Origin: Sphingomonadaceae bacterium OTU29LAMAA1
GTDB lineage: Bacteria; Pseudomonadota; Alphaproteobacteria; Sphingomonadales; Sphingomonadaceae
Assembly: GCA_024072375.1 (NCBI GenBank)
Contig: CP099617.1
Location: 2,522,001-2,586,000, forward strand
Reading direction: 5' to 3'
DNA: 64,000 nucleotides
In this document: positions 18,413 to 26,546 of the stretch, piece by piece
Layout: every line of letters begins with the position of its first letter
Position numbering within the stretch: position 1 is the first letter of the stretch
Translations under genes and position numbers: made by a program
The notes under the pieces: model-generated
What the model was told of the DNA's origin: nothing
What the model saw: the letters and a program-made list of their open reading frames with translations, nothing else
Database searches by the model: none

Positions 18413-19231
18413 ATGATGCGCCTCCACCTCCACCTGCTGTCGGACTCGACGGGCGAAACGCTGGAGAACATCGCCAAGGCGGCGCTCGCGCAGTACGACG
18501 ACGTCGAGACAGTCCGCCATTTCTGGCCGATGGTGCGCACCGAGGCACATCTGGAGCGCATCCTGCAGGAGATCGCGCAGAATCCGGGGCTGGTGATCTT
18601 CACGTTGGTGAACGTCGCGACCCGCCGCATCCTCGAACAGCGTTGCCTCGCGCTTGGCCTGCCCGCGGTCGCGCCGCTCGATCCGGTCAACGATGCGCTG
18701 TCCGGCTTGTTGGGCCAGCAGGCCAAGGCGCGGCCCGGTCGCCAGCATGCGCTCGACGCCGCCTATTTTGCGCGTGTCGATGCGATCCAGTGGACGATCG
18801 CCCACGACGACGGCATCGCGTCGGAGGATTGGGAGGAGGCGGAGATCGTGCTGGCCGGCGTCTCGCGTTCGTCGAAGACGCCGACGTCGATCTATCTCGC
18901 CAACCGCGGCTGGAAGACGGCGAACATTCCGATCGTCGTCGAAAGCCCGCCGCCGCGCATTCTGTTCGACCTCAAGAACCCGCTCGTCGTGGGTCTCACC
19001 ACCAGTGCCGACCGGCTGATCCAGATCCGTCGCAACCGGCTGCTGTCGCTCAACCAGATGCCCGACACGCCCTATGTGGAGGAGGAAGCGGTAACGCGCG
19101 AGATCGCTTATGCCCGCCGCATGTTCGCCGACAACGGCTGGCCGGTGATCGACGTCACCCGCCGGTCGATCGAGGAAACCGCCGCCGCGATCATCGCGCT
19201 GGCCAACCAGCGCAAGGCGGGTGTGGTGTGA
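18413..19231 (+). CDS. Pyruvate,phosphate dikinase regulatory protein (DUF299/PPSR)
   Basis: 272 residues from the ATG at 18413 (an adjacent ATG at 18416 is equally possible); the longer frame is origin sequence. RLHLHLLSDSTGETLENIAKAAL is the family's N-terminal signature, and the P-loop-like GVSRSSKTPTS lies near residue 155. The family is a bifunctional serine/threonine kinase and phosphotransferase that uses ADP to inactivate, and phosphate to reactivate, PPDK or PEP synthase. Its place beside the origin matches the RP001 homologue of other alphaproteobacteria. It opens a rightward run of genes on the presumed leading strand. Confidence 0.95.
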   Translation: MMRLHLHLLSDSTGETLENIAKAALAQYDDVETVRHFWPMVRTEAHLERILQEIAQNPGLVIFTLVNVATRRILEQRCLALGLPAVAPLDPVNDALSGLLGQQAKARPGRQHALDAAYFARVDAIQWTIAHDDGIASEDWEEAEIVLAGVSRSSKTPTSIYLANRGWKTANIPIVVESPPPRILFDLKNPLVVGLTTSADRLIQIRRNRLLSLNQMPDTPYVEEEAVTREIAYARRMFADNGWPVIDVTRRSIEETAAAIIALANQRKAGVV

Positions 19232-19253
19232 CGATGGTGCGTTCGTCCACGTT

Positions 19254-19347
19254 CGTCATCCCCGCGCAGGCGGTCATTCATGGTTGCCGAGCAAGCGGCT
19301 CCATCACTCACGTCTGCCATCAAGGATCCCCGTCCGCGGGGATGACG
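19254..19347. repeat. Inverted repeat between PPSR gene and maf
   Basis: Thirteen-base arms CGTCATCCCCGCG (19254-19266) and CGCGGGGATGACG (19335-19347) are exact reverse complements around a 68-base centre. The CGTCATCCCCGC core is a common dispersed intergenic palindrome type in proteobacteria. Copy number in this genome cannot be judged from one window. Confidence 0.7.
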
Positions 19348-19358
19348 AAAGAAGCATT

Positions 19359-19952
19359 ATGACCCCCCTCCTCCTTGCTTCGCAAAGCGCCTCCCGCCGC
19401 GCGATGCTGACCGCGGCCGGTGTGCCGTTCGACGCGACCGCAGCCGGCGTTGACGAGGACGCCGCCAAGGCGTCGCTCGTCGGCAGCAAGCCGCGCGACC
19501 TTGCCGATGCGCTCGCCGAACTGAAGGCCATCAAGGTGAGCCTGCGGCATCCCGATCGCCTCGTCCTCGGCAGCGACAGCGTCGTCGCGCTCGCCGATGG
19601 CACCCTGCTCGACAAGCCGGAGAGCCGCGAACAGGCGGCGGACCATCTCGCCCGGATGTCCGGCACCCGTCACGAACTGTGGAGCGCCGCGGTGATCGCC
19701 GAAGCCGGCCGTCCGGTCTGGCGGCATGTCGAGGCGGCGCGGATGCACGTCCGTCCGCTCTCCACCGCGTTTATCGAGGCCTATCTCGATCAGGAATGGC
19801 CCGCGATATCGGGTTGCGTCGGCTGCTACCGGATCGAAGGCCCCGGCGCGCAGCTGTTCGGCCGCATCGATGGCAGCCAGTTCACCGTGCTCGGCCTGCC
19901 CCTGCTCAACGTCCTCGACTACCTCAGAATCCGCGGAGTGATCCCAGCATGA
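19359..19952 (+). CDS. maf: Maf-like nucleoside triphosphate pyrophosphatase
   Basis: 197 residues from the ATG at 19359. The Maf N-terminal signature LLASQSASRRAMLTAAGVPF is intact, followed by LVLGSDSVVALADG, the conserved acidic site, and GCYRIEGPGAQLFGRIDG near the C terminus. Maf proteins hydrolyse dTTP/UTP or modified nucleotides, removing aberrant nucleotides from the pool. The stop overlaps aroE by four bases (ATGA), giving a maf-aroE-coaE-dnaQ run beside the origin that is common in alphaproteobacteria. Confidence 0.95.
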   Translation: MTPLLLASQSASRRAMLTAAGVPFDATAAGVDEDAAKASLVGSKPRDLADALAELKAIKVSLRHPDRLVLGSDSVVALADGTLLDKPESREQAADHLARMSGTRHELWSAAVIAEAGRPVWRHVEAARMHVRPLSTAFIEAYLDQEWPAISGCVGCYRIEGPGAQLFGRIDGSQFTVLGLPLLNVLDYLRIRGVIPA

Positions 19953-20764
19953 GCCGTCCGTATGCCGAGGTCATCGGCGATCCGATCGTCCAGTCCAAAT
20001 CCCCGGTCATCCACGGTTTCTGGCTCGATCAGCTCGGGCTCGATGCCGAATATCGCAAGACGCTGGTAACCGCCGACGACCTGCCCGCCTATTTCGCGCA
20101 ACGCCGCGGAGATCCGGACTGGCGCGGGTGCAACATCACGATGCCGCACAAGCTCGCCGCGCTCGACCATGTCGACGACCGCGGAGACGTGCGCAATGGT
20201 ATCGGCGCGATCAACACCGTCTTTCGTGCCGAGGATACCACGCCGGTCGGCACCAACACCGATGCGGGCGGCTTCTATGCCCCGCTCGCGGGGTTCGACC
20301 TCACCGGCAAGCCCGTCACGGTCGTCGGTGCGGGCGGCGCGGCGCGTGCGATCCTGTTCGCGCTGGCCCGGATGCAGGTCGGTCCGGTGACGCTGCTCAA
20401 CCGCAATGTGCTGAAGGCCGGCGTGTTGTTGTCGTCGTTCGGTCTCAAGGGGCAGGCATTGCCGCTGTCGTCCGCGATCTCGCCCGACACGGCGCTGCTG
20501 GTCAACGCGAGCACGCTGGGCATGGCGGGTCAGCCGCCGCTGGAGATCGACATCGACCCGCTGCAGGACGATGCCGTCGTCTACGACATCGTCTATGCGC
20601 CACTCGAAACACCGCTGCTGACCGCTGCGCGCGCGCGCGGGCTGGAAACGGTCGACGGGCTCGAAATGCTGATCGGTCAGGCCGCCCTCGCCTTCGAACT
20701 GTTCTTCGGGGCCGAGCCGCCGCGCGACCGGGACGATACGTTGCGAGACCTGTTGATCGCATGA
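19949..20764 (+). CDS. aroE: Shikimate dehydrogenase
   Basis: 271 residues. The N-terminal substrate domain shows YAEVIGDPIVQSKSPVIHGFW (shikimate-binding Ser pair) and NITMPHK, whose Lys is catalytic. The NADP-binding Rossmann motif is VVGAGGAARAILFAL, and the end carries the usual GLEMLIGQAALAFELFFG. It reduces 3-dehydroshikimate to shikimate in aromatic amino acid synthesis. The start overlaps maf and the stop overlaps coaE, both as ATGA, so the three genes are translationally coupled. Confidence 0.97.
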   Translation: MSRPYAEVIGDPIVQSKSPVIHGFWLDQLGLDAEYRKTLVTADDLPAYFAQRRGDPDWRGCNITMPHKLAALDHVDDRGDVRNGIGAINTVFRAEDTTPVGTNTDAGGFYAPLAGFDLTGKPVTVVGAGGAARAILFALARMQVGPVTLLNRNVLKAGVLLSSFGLKGQALPLSSAISPDTALLVNASTLGMAGQPPLEIDIDPLQDDAVVYDIVYAPLETPLLTAARARGLETVDGLEMLIGQAALAFELFFGAEPPRDRDDTLRDLLIA

Positions 20765-21351
20765 TCGTCGTCGGCCTCACCGGATCGATCGGCATGGGCA
20801 AGTCGACGGTGGCGGCGATGTTCGCCGACGAAGGGATTCCAGTGTTCGACGCCGATGCGACCGTGCATCGGCTGCAGGGCCCCGATGGCGCCTGCGTAGG
20901 CGCGATCGAGGCGGCGTTTCCCGGCACGACTGGCCCGCACGGTGTTGACCGCCAGCGGCTCGCCGCGGCTGTGCTGGGCGAGGATGCCGCGATGAAGCGG
21001 CTGGAAGCGATCGTACACCCGGCCGTGGCAGTGGAGCGTGCTGCTTTCCTCGCGCAACATGCCGCCGCATCGATGGTCGTGTTCGACATTCCGCTATTGT
21101 TCGAGACCGGCGGCGATCGTGCGGTCGACCGGATCGTCGTCGTCTCCACCGCACCCGACGTGCAGCGCGCGCGCACCCTCGCCCGCCCGGGTATGACCCC
21201 GGAAAAATTCGCCGCGATCCTCGCCCGCCAATATCCCGATGCCGCCAAGCGGGCGCGGGCCGATCACGTCATTCCCACCGACGTGTCGCTCGACGTGACA
21301 CGGGAGGCCGTCCGTCATGTGATCGCTTGCATGGCGTCCGCCACAGGCTGA
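20761..21351 (+). CDS. coaE: Dephospho-CoA kinase
   Basis: 196 residues from the ATG at 20761, which overlaps the aroE stop. The P-loop GLTGSIGMGKST lies at residues 5-16, followed by VFDADATVHRL and the lid segment FDIPLLFETGG. It phosphorylates the 3'-OH of dephospho-CoA, the last step of coenzyme A synthesis. A much longer open frame upstream is a shadow of aroE. dnaQ follows after ten bases. Confidence 0.97.
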   Translation: MIVVGLTGSIGMGKSTVAAMFADEGIPVFDADATVHRLQGPDGACVGAIEAAFPGTTGPHGVDRQRLAAAVLGEDAAMKRLEAIVHPAVAVERAAFLAQHAAASMVVFDIPLLFETGGDRAVDRIVVVSTAPDVQRARTLARPGMTPEKFAAILARQYPDAAKRARADHVIPTDVSLDVTREAVRHVIACMASATG

Positions 21352-21361
21352 TAGAGGTGAC

Positions 21362-22054
21362 ATGCGCGAGATCGTCTTCGACACCGAAACCACGGGATTG
21401 AGCTTCGCCGGTGGCGACCGGCTCGTCGAGATCGGCTGCGTCGAGATGATCAACCGGGTCGAGACCGGCCGCACCTTCCATGCGTATTATCATCCCGAAC
21501 GCAATATGCCGGCGGAGGCGCAGGCGGTGCACGGCATTTCGGAAGCCTTCCTCAGCGACAAGCCGAAATTTGCCGATGCGTGCGGGGACCTGATCGAATT
21601 CCTTGGCGACGCGCCGCTGATCGCGCACAACGCCGGGTTCGATTTTTCCTTCCTCAATGGCGAGCTGACCCGATGCGGTCGTCCGATCGTCCACGTCAAA
21701 CGGATGGTCGATACGCTGCAGATCGCGCGCAGCCGCCATCCCGGTGCCAAGCATACGCTGGATGCATTGTGTTCGCGGTTCGGCGTCGACCGGTCGCACC
21801 GCGTGCTGCACGGCGCGCTGCTCGATGCGCAATTGCTCGCGCAGGTCTATGTCGAACTGCTCGGCGGGCGGCAGATCGGGCTGGGGCTGGTCAGCGATGC
21901 GCCCGTCGTGCAAGCCACACAGGTCGCCGTGCGCCGTGCCGTCACCGTCCGCCCGCCGCGCGCGTTTCGTCCGTCCGACGCGGAACTTGCAGCGCACGCA
22001 GCATTTGTTTCCAAATTGCAGGATCCGATCTGGGGGGTCGCGGCGTTCGAATAG
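21362..22054 (+). CDS. dnaQ: DNA polymerase III epsilon subunit (proofreading exonuclease)
   Basis: 230 residues. The DEDDh exonuclease motif Exo I is FDTETTGL (Asp7, Glu9), Exo II lies in LIAHNAGFDFSFLN, and Exo III, with its His, follows around HRVLHGALLDAQLL. It proofreads replication in the polymerase III core. The RSRHPGAKHTLDALCSRFGVD segment is typical of bacterial DnaQ. It is the last gene of the maf-aroE-coaE-dnaQ cluster. Confidence 0.96.
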   Translation: MREIVFDTETTGLSFAGGDRLVEIGCVEMINRVETGRTFHAYYHPERNMPAEAQAVHGISEAFLSDKPKFADACGDLIEFLGDAPLIAHNAGFDFSFLNGELTRCGRPIVHVKRMVDTLQIARSRHPGAKHTLDALCSRFGVDRSHRVLHGALLDAQLLAQVYVELLGGRQIGLGLVSDAPVVQATQVAVRRAVTVRPPRAFRPSDAELAAHAAFVSKLQDPIWGVAAFE

Positions 22055-22104
22055 CGCCAACCGGGTGAAGGCCAACAGGCCAGCCCACATCAATGGAGAA
22101 GACA

Positions 22105-22716
22105 ATGGATATCCGGATCTCTGGTCATCAGGTCGCAACCGGCGACGCGCTCAAGGATCATGTGAGCGACCGGCTTCAGGGTATCGCCACGAAGTATTTC
22201 GCCCGCGCCATCTCGGCCGAGGTAACCTTCGGCAAGGGGCCGCACGACGTCGGCTTCAAGTGTGACATCGTCGTCCATGTCATGAAGGGTCTCGTGCTGA
22301 AGGGGCGGCATGAGGCGCACGACGCGCATCCCGCCTTCGATGGCGCGGCCGCCAAGATCGAGACGCAGCTGCGCCGCTACATGCGCCGCCTGAAGGACCG
22401 CCATGCCGGCGAAGCGGCGGCGATCCAGGAGGATATGGGCTATGACAACGCCGGCTATACCCTGTTCCAGGAAGCCGCACCGACCGAAGAGGATGTCGGC
22501 GACGCGCCGCTGATCATCGCCGAGACGCGCGTCGACATCCCGGACGCCAGCGTGTCGGACGCGGTGATGATGCTCGATTTGCGCGATACCGCGGCGCTGC
22601 TGTTCCGCAATGCCGGGACGGGTGCGTACAACATGGTCTATCGCCGCGGCGACGGCACGATCGGCTGGGTCGAGCCGCAGCGCCAGACCCAGGCGCAGCA
22701 GCCCGCCGCCGGCTGA
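22105..22716 (+). CDS. hpf: Long-form ribosome hibernation promoting factor
   Basis: 203 residues from the ATG at 22105, seven bases after a GGAGA site; an ATG four codons earlier lacks that spacing. The N-terminal domain (MDIRISGHQVATGDALKDHVSDRL) binds 30S at the decoding centre. The C-terminal domain (VDIPDASVSDAVMMLDLRDTAALLFRNAGTGAYNMVYRRGDGTIGWVEP) dimerises two ribosomes into 100S particles, so this is the long HPF that needs no separate RMF. It is followed by a strong terminator and then ptsN, the same order as in many proteobacteria. Confidence 0.95.
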   Translation: MDIRISGHQVATGDALKDHVSDRLQGIATKYFARAISAEVTFGKGPHDVGFKCDIVVHVMKGLVLKGRHEAHDAHPAFDGAAAKIETQLRRYMRRLKDRHAGEAAAIQEDMGYDNAGYTLFQEAAPTEEDVGDAPLIIAETRVDIPDASVSDAVMMLDLRDTAALLFRNAGTGAYNMVYRRGDGTIGWVEPQRQTQAQQPAAG

Positions 22717-22726
22717 CCTTTCCCTC

Positions 22727-22768
22727 CCCCGCCGGACTCGTTAGGGGCCCGGCGGGGCCCTTTGTTTT
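22727..22768 (+). terminator. Rho-independent terminator after hpf
   Basis: A nine-base-pair G+C stem (CCCCGCCGG at 22727-22735 with CCGGCGGGG at 22749-22757), a 13-base loop, then CCCTTTGTTTT. It separates hpf from ptsN. Confidence 0.9.
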
Positions 22769-22781
22769 ATTCGAGTCTGCG

Positions 22782-23246
22782 ATGAACGACTTCAGCGATC
22801 TGCTGCGCCCCGATGCGGTCTACAAGGACGTCGCGGTCGCTCACAAGAAGGCGCTGTTCGTCCAGCTTGCCAATGCCGCCGACGCGCTGGGCCTTGATGG
22901 CAGGCTGACCGCCGAACGACTCAACCTCCGTGAAAAGCTGGGATCGACGGGTTTCGGTGGCGGCGTGGCGATACCCCATGCCCGCCTGCCCGAGCTGACG
23001 GTGGTGACCGGCGTGTTCATGCGACTCGCACAACCGATCGAATTCGTCGCCGTCGACGATCTGCCCGTCGACCTTGTCTTCATGTTGCTGTCACCGGTGG
23101 ATGCGGGGGCGGAGCATCTGAAGGCGCTGGCGCGGGTATCGCGACGCCTTCGCGACCGCACGTTCCTCGGCAAGCTTCGCGGCGCCGGTTCGCCCGATGC
23201 CCTGTATGCGCTGTTCACTGCGGATGCCGCGCGCGATGCCGCCTGA
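22782..23246 (+). CDS. ptsN: Nitrogen-regulatory PTS enzyme IIA (PtsN)
   Basis: 154 residues, a single EIIA domain of the fructose/mannitol-type fold. The phosphoacceptor is His66 in GGGVAIPHARLP, and the VDLVFMLLSPVDAGAEHLKALARVSR stretch is characteristic. EIIA-Ntr is a regulatory phosphoprotein at the end of the PtsP-NPr relay, controlling potassium and carbon/nitrogen responses rather than sugar import. The stop overlaps the following thioesterase gene by 11 bases. Confidence 0.94.
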   Translation: MNDFSDLLRPDAVYKDVAVAHKKALFVQLANAADALGLDGRLTAERLNLREKLGSTGFGGGVAIPHARLPELTVVTGVFMRLAQPIEFVAVDDLPVDLVFMLLSPVDAGAEHLKALARVSRRLRDRTFLGKLRGAGSPDALYALFTADAARDAA

Positions 23247-23691
23247 CGCCGGCGCCGCAGCGCATTTCCGCAGTCTGGAATCGCTCTACGCCGCCGCTCC
23301 GATCAACCGCCTGTTCGAATCGCGGCTGGAGATCGTCGAGGCCGGCGTCGCCCGTATCCATTTCCGCCTCGACGAACGGCATTATCATGCTGCCGCTGCG
23401 GTGCATGGGACCAGCTATTTCAAGATGCTCGACGACGCCGCTTTCTATGCGGCGAACAGTCTGGTCACCGATCGTTTCCTGCTGACCACTGCGTTCAACC
23501 TGCTGCTAACCCGTCCGCTGAAGGCCGGGCCCGTCGTCGCCGAGGGCCGATGGATCAGCGGCAAACGACGCGTTTACGTCGCCGACGCACGCCTGATTGA
23601 CGCGGATGGCGAAGAAGCGGCGCGGGGCACCGGCACCTTCATGCGATCGCAAATTCCGCTGTCCGGCCTTCCCGGCTATCGCCCGGCATGA
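23236..23691 (+). CDS. PaaI-family hotdog thioesterase
   Basis: 151 residues from the ATG at 23236 (another ATG at 23224 is possible). The hotdog helix region HYHAAAAVHGTSYFKMLDDAAFYAAN with its small-residue turn, followed by TAFNLLLTRPLKAGPVVAEGRWI, fits PaaI/YiiD-type acyl-CoA thioesterases. Asp in the helix (MLDDAAF) is the likely catalytic residue. Substrate unknown. It overlaps both ptsN upstream and the DUF1491 gene downstream (ATGA), so the three are cotranscribed. Confidence 0.88.
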   Translation: MPPDAGAAAHFRSLESLYAAAPINRLFESRLEIVEAGVARIHFRLDERHYHAAAAVHGTSYFKMLDDAAFYAANSLVTDRFLLTTAFNLLLTRPLKAGPVVAEGRWISGKRRVYVADARLIDADGEEAARGTGTFMRSQIPLSGLPGYRPA

Positions 23692-24014
23692 CCGACCGGC
23701 TGCCGACCCATCTGATCGTCGGCGCCCTTCTCCGCCGGGTCAACGACGCCGGCGGCATCGGCATGGTACGGGCAAGGGGGGATGCAACCGGCGGCGCTAT
23801 CATGGTCCTGTTAGAGGATCGAACGGGGCCGACACGGGTGCTGGAACGCACGATCGGCTTCGATGGGGTAGCGTCACTAACCGATTCGGCCCCGTACGAC
23901 GGGGCGGAATCCTATTGGCGCCGTCGTCGGAGCAGCGACCCGGATCTATGGGTCGTGGAACTGGACGTCCCGGAAGCCGAACGGTTCGCCGCTGAAACGA
24001 TCCTGACGAATTGA
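23688..24014 (+). CDS. DUF1491 family protein
   Basis: 108 residues. LPTHLIVGALLRRVNDAGG near the N terminus, the GGAIMVLLEDR strand and the RRRSSDPDLWVVELDVPEAERFAAE C-terminal segment match DUF1491, a small family found almost only in alphaproteobacteria. No activity is known and no catalytic motif is visible. It is coupled to the upstream thioesterase by a four-base overlap. The 153 bases that follow, before the cell-wall hydrolase start, show no gene. Confidence 0.9.
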   Translation: MTDRLPTHLIVGALLRRVNDAGGIGMVRARGDATGGAIMVLLEDRTGPTRVLERTIGFDGVASLTDSAPYDGAESYWRRRRSSDPDLWVVELDVPEAERFAAETILTN

Positions 24015-24167
24015 CACATGACACCGGTGTGACGAGTGCTCCGCGCACGTTGAAAGCGCGTTGTGCCGCGCCTGGGTGCGATCCGGGTCGGTGACGCAGT
24101 CGGGGGGATGCCCGGACGATCGGTCCGCCGATCGGGTCCGTGGTCCAACCGCATATCGAATACGTTA

Positions 24168-24848
24168 ATGACGATCATGCAGCGCGCCGCGGCTATCGCG
24201 GCGATGACTTTCTCTCTGGCCGGCCTCATCAGCCACAGTTCGCCAGTCCGGGCCTCGGACCTCAATCGCGGTGCGATTTCGGCTTCCATCCCGGTGATTC
24301 AGATCAATAACCCGGTGACCCCGGTTTCGGTTCCGGTTAGCGACACGCCCCAGGTCCCCGTATCCTCGGCGGCTACGCAGAACCCGCTCCAGATGATTCA
24401 GTCGGTCCCGACCGAAGACGAGTCGGACGACGACGATTACAACAGCCTCGCCGAAGCCGTTGCAGCGCAGGACAGCGCGCAGGTCGATGCGACGCAGCGC
24501 TGCCTTGCCGGCGCTATCTACTTTGAATCCAAGGGTGAACCGCTGAGCGGTCAGCTTGCCGTCGCCAACGTCATCATCAACCGGTCGAAGTCGGGCCGTT
24601 TTCCCGCCGACATCTGTTCGGTGGTGAAGCAGCGCGGACAATTCAGCTTCGTGCGTGGTGGTGAAATCCCGTCGATCGACGAAGGCCGCGCAGCGTGGCG
24701 TACCGCCCTCGCCGTCGCCAGGATCGCGCTCGAGGCGGCATGGGATAGTCCCGCTCCCAAGGCGTTGTTCTTCAACACCGCCGATCGTCGTCCCGGCGGC
24801 AACCTGACCAGGATCGCGATGATCGGCAACCACGTCTTCTATCGCTGA
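24168..24848 (+). CDS. Secreted SleB-type cell-wall hydrolase
   Basis: 226 residues from the ATG at 24168 (24177 is an alternative; neither has a strong ribosome-binding site). A signal peptide (AAAIAAMTFSLAGLISHSSPVRAS) is followed by a low-complexity Pro/Val linker and an acidic stretch (EDESDDDDYN). The catalytic Hydrolase_2 (SleB/CwlJ) domain starts at RCLAGAIYFESKGEPLSGQLAVANVIINR and runs to the end. The Glu of YFESKGEP is the likely catalytic acid. SleB-family enzymes cleave peptidoglycan glycan strands; in non-sporulating alphaproteobacteria they act in envelope growth. Confidence 0.9.
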   Translation: MTIMQRAAAIAAMTFSLAGLISHSSPVRASDLNRGAISASIPVIQINNPVTPVSVPVSDTPQVPVSSAATQNPLQMIQSVPTEDESDDDDYNSLAEAVAAQDSAQVDATQRCLAGAIYFESKGEPLSGQLAVANVIINRSKSGRFPADICSVVKQRGQFSFVRGGEIPSIDEGRAAWRTALAVARIALEAAWDSPAPKALFFNTADRRPGGNLTRIAMIGNHVFYR

Positions 24849-24867
24849 TATCGGCGGGGCTTGCTCC

Positions 24868-24882
24868 GTTCGCTGAATGTTC
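24868..24882. promoter_or_regulatory. LexA box upstream of mmcB
   Basis: GTTC-N7-GTTC, the alphaproteobacterial LexA operator, lies 13 bases before the mmcB start. mmcB is SOS-regulated in Caulobacter, which supports the assignment. Confidence 0.8.
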
Positions 24883-24895
24883 CTAAGCGGGGGTC

Positions 24896-25393
24896 ATGCT
24901 CGACATGGCCCCCGCTTCGTGTCTGGATGGCGGCGATCCTGCGATATGCGCCGCCGATGTTGCGCGCGGCGTCACGCGGATGCTGCTCCGTCACGACCTG
25001 ACCACCATTCCCGAAGTTCCTCTGGAGGGCGGCCGTCGCGCCGACCTGATGGCGATCGATGCGCGCGGGCAGCTGGTGATCGTCGAGATCAAGGTATCCC
25101 GTGCCGACCTGATGGGCGACGGCAAATGGCCCGATTACCTCGCCCATTGCGATCGCTATTACTGGGCGGTGCCGGCCGGGTTCGACACGACGCCGCTCGA
25201 TGGCCACGCGTTCCTGCCCGAACGGACGGGCGTGATCGTCGCCGACCGGTACGATGCGGCGATCGTGCGAGAGGCGCACAGCCTGCCGCTGCCGGCGCAC
25301 GTACGAAAGCGGTGCACGCTGGCGTTCGCCCGACGGGCCGCGCGGCGACTGACTGGAATGATCGATCCGGAAGCGCTGACGTTATCGGCCTGA
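24896..25393 (+). CDS. mmcB: MmcB family DNA repair protein
   Basis: 165 residues from the ATG at 24896 (ATG at 24905 also possible). The core VIVEIKVSRADLMGDGKWPDYLAHCDRYYW is the MmcB (formerly DUF1052) signature. EIK after an upstream Asp (RRADLMAID) is a PD-(D/E)XK nuclease-like pattern. In Caulobacter crescentus mmcB is SOS-induced and contributes to mitomycin C resistance. A LexA box directly upstream predicts the same control here. The 91 bases after the stop, before the convergent ribA, hold no gene. Confidence 0.93.
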   Translation: MLDMAPASCLDGGDPAICAADVARGVTRMLLRHDLTTIPEVPLEGGRRADLMAIDARGQLVIVEIKVSRADLMGDGKWPDYLAHCDRYYWAVPAGFDTTPLDGHAFLPERTGVIVADRYDAAIVREAHSLPLPAHVRKRCTLAFARRAARRLTGMIDPEALTLSA

Positions 25394-25484
25394 TCGTCCT
25401 CGCCCTTCCGGCGCCAAGCGCCTTACTTTCGTATCAGGCGAGAGAACAGATGGTGAAGACATGGTGAGGATGAGCGTACCGTAG

Positions 25485-26546
25485 CTATAGTTGATGCCCG
25501 GTACGGTCGCGTTTGGTCGCCAGATATCGCTCGTTATGCGGGTTGGGGGGCAATGCGTGCGCCACTCGCTCGATCACGCGCATGCCAGCGGCCTCCAGCC
25601 CCGCCACCTTGGCCGGATTGTTGGTCAGCAGCCGCACCTCCCGTTGCCCGAGCAGGTCCAGCATCCGCGCGGCGACGCCGAAATCGCGAGCGTCGACCGC
25701 AAAACCCAGCCGGGTGTTGGCATCGACGGTGTCGAATCCCTGGTCCTGCAAGGCGTAAGCACGAAGCTTGTTGACCAGACCGATGCCGCGCCCTTCCTGA
25801 CGCAGGTACAGCAGGATACCCCAACCGTTCGCACGGATCGCTGCGATGGCCGCGCGCAGTTGCGGGCCGCAGTCGCATTTCAGGCTACCCAGCACATCGC
25901 CCGTCAGGCATTCGCTATGCAGGCGCACCAGGGGCGCGGCGCCGTTGGGCTGGCCGATCAGCAGCGCAACATGCTCGTCGCTGGAATCGGGTGCGCGAAA
26001 AGCGACGATCTCCGCATCTTCCGCGCCATCGACCGGGAGGCGTGCACGGGTCGCCAGGCGCAGCGACCATGCATGCTGATGGCGGTCGATCGCGTCAGGA
26101 ACGATCGTCACCTCCGGATCGATCCCGTCGATGAAGAAGGCGGGCAGCAGCCCGGCGATGCGCGCCAGCCGGATCGCGGCGAGACTGGCGAGCGGGCGAT
26201 CCACCTCTTCGGTGCGAAAAGGACCCTTCAGCGGGGTCGCAAGATCGAACTGCGGATCGGACAGCGCGATCGCCGTGTCGAAATCCAGCCACGGCGCGGG
26301 TTCGATGACCACCGGCGTATCGGGATCGGCCGCTGCGCGCTGGTTGGTCAGCTTGAGGGTCGCCGCACGTCCGTTCGAGATCAGCAGCGGATAGGCACCG
26401 GCCGGAGAGAACGTGTCGAGCGAGCGCGCGTCGGCGGTTTCCACCGCGAGCAGCGTCAAGGCATCCTCGCCCGGCGCGTGGATCGCGATCGGCCAGCCGC
26501 GGCGGAGCGCATCGATTGCCCGCGACACGTCGCGCGTGTCGGTCAA
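25485..26546 (-). CDS. ribA: GTP cyclohydrolase II
   Basis: 353 residues if started at the TTG at 26546, which overlaps the xth stop (TTGA). There is no ATG near the expected N terminus, and a GTG at 26528 is the alternative. The C-terminal half is a standard RibA: zinc ligands and GTP contacts in HSECLTGDVLGSLKCDCGPQL, and LRQEGRGIGLVNKLRAYALQDQG, where Arg and Tyr are catalytic. The N-terminal half (RAIDALRRGWP onward) is the divergent DHBP-synthase-like domain seen in alphaproteobacterial RibA, lacking clear RibB active-site motifs. It opens the GTP ring at the first step of riboflavin synthesis. Confidence 0.94.
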   Translation of the reverse strand: MTDTRDVSRAIDALRRGWPIAIHAPGEDALTLLAVETADARSLDTFSPAGAYPLLISNGRAATLKLTNQRAAADPDTPVVIEPAPWLDFDTAIALSDPQFDLATPLKGPFRTEEVDRPLASLAAIRLARIAGLLPAFFIDGIDPEVTIVPDAIDRHQHAWSLRLATRARLPVDGAEDAEIVAFRAPDSSDEHVALLIGQPNGAAPLVRLHSECLTGDVLGSLKCDCGPQLRAAIAAIRANGWGILLYLRQEGRGIGLVNKLRAYALQDQGFDTVDANTRLGFAVDARDFGVAARMLDLLGQREVRLLTNNPAKVAGLEAAGMRVIERVAHALPPNPHNERYLATKRDRTGHQL

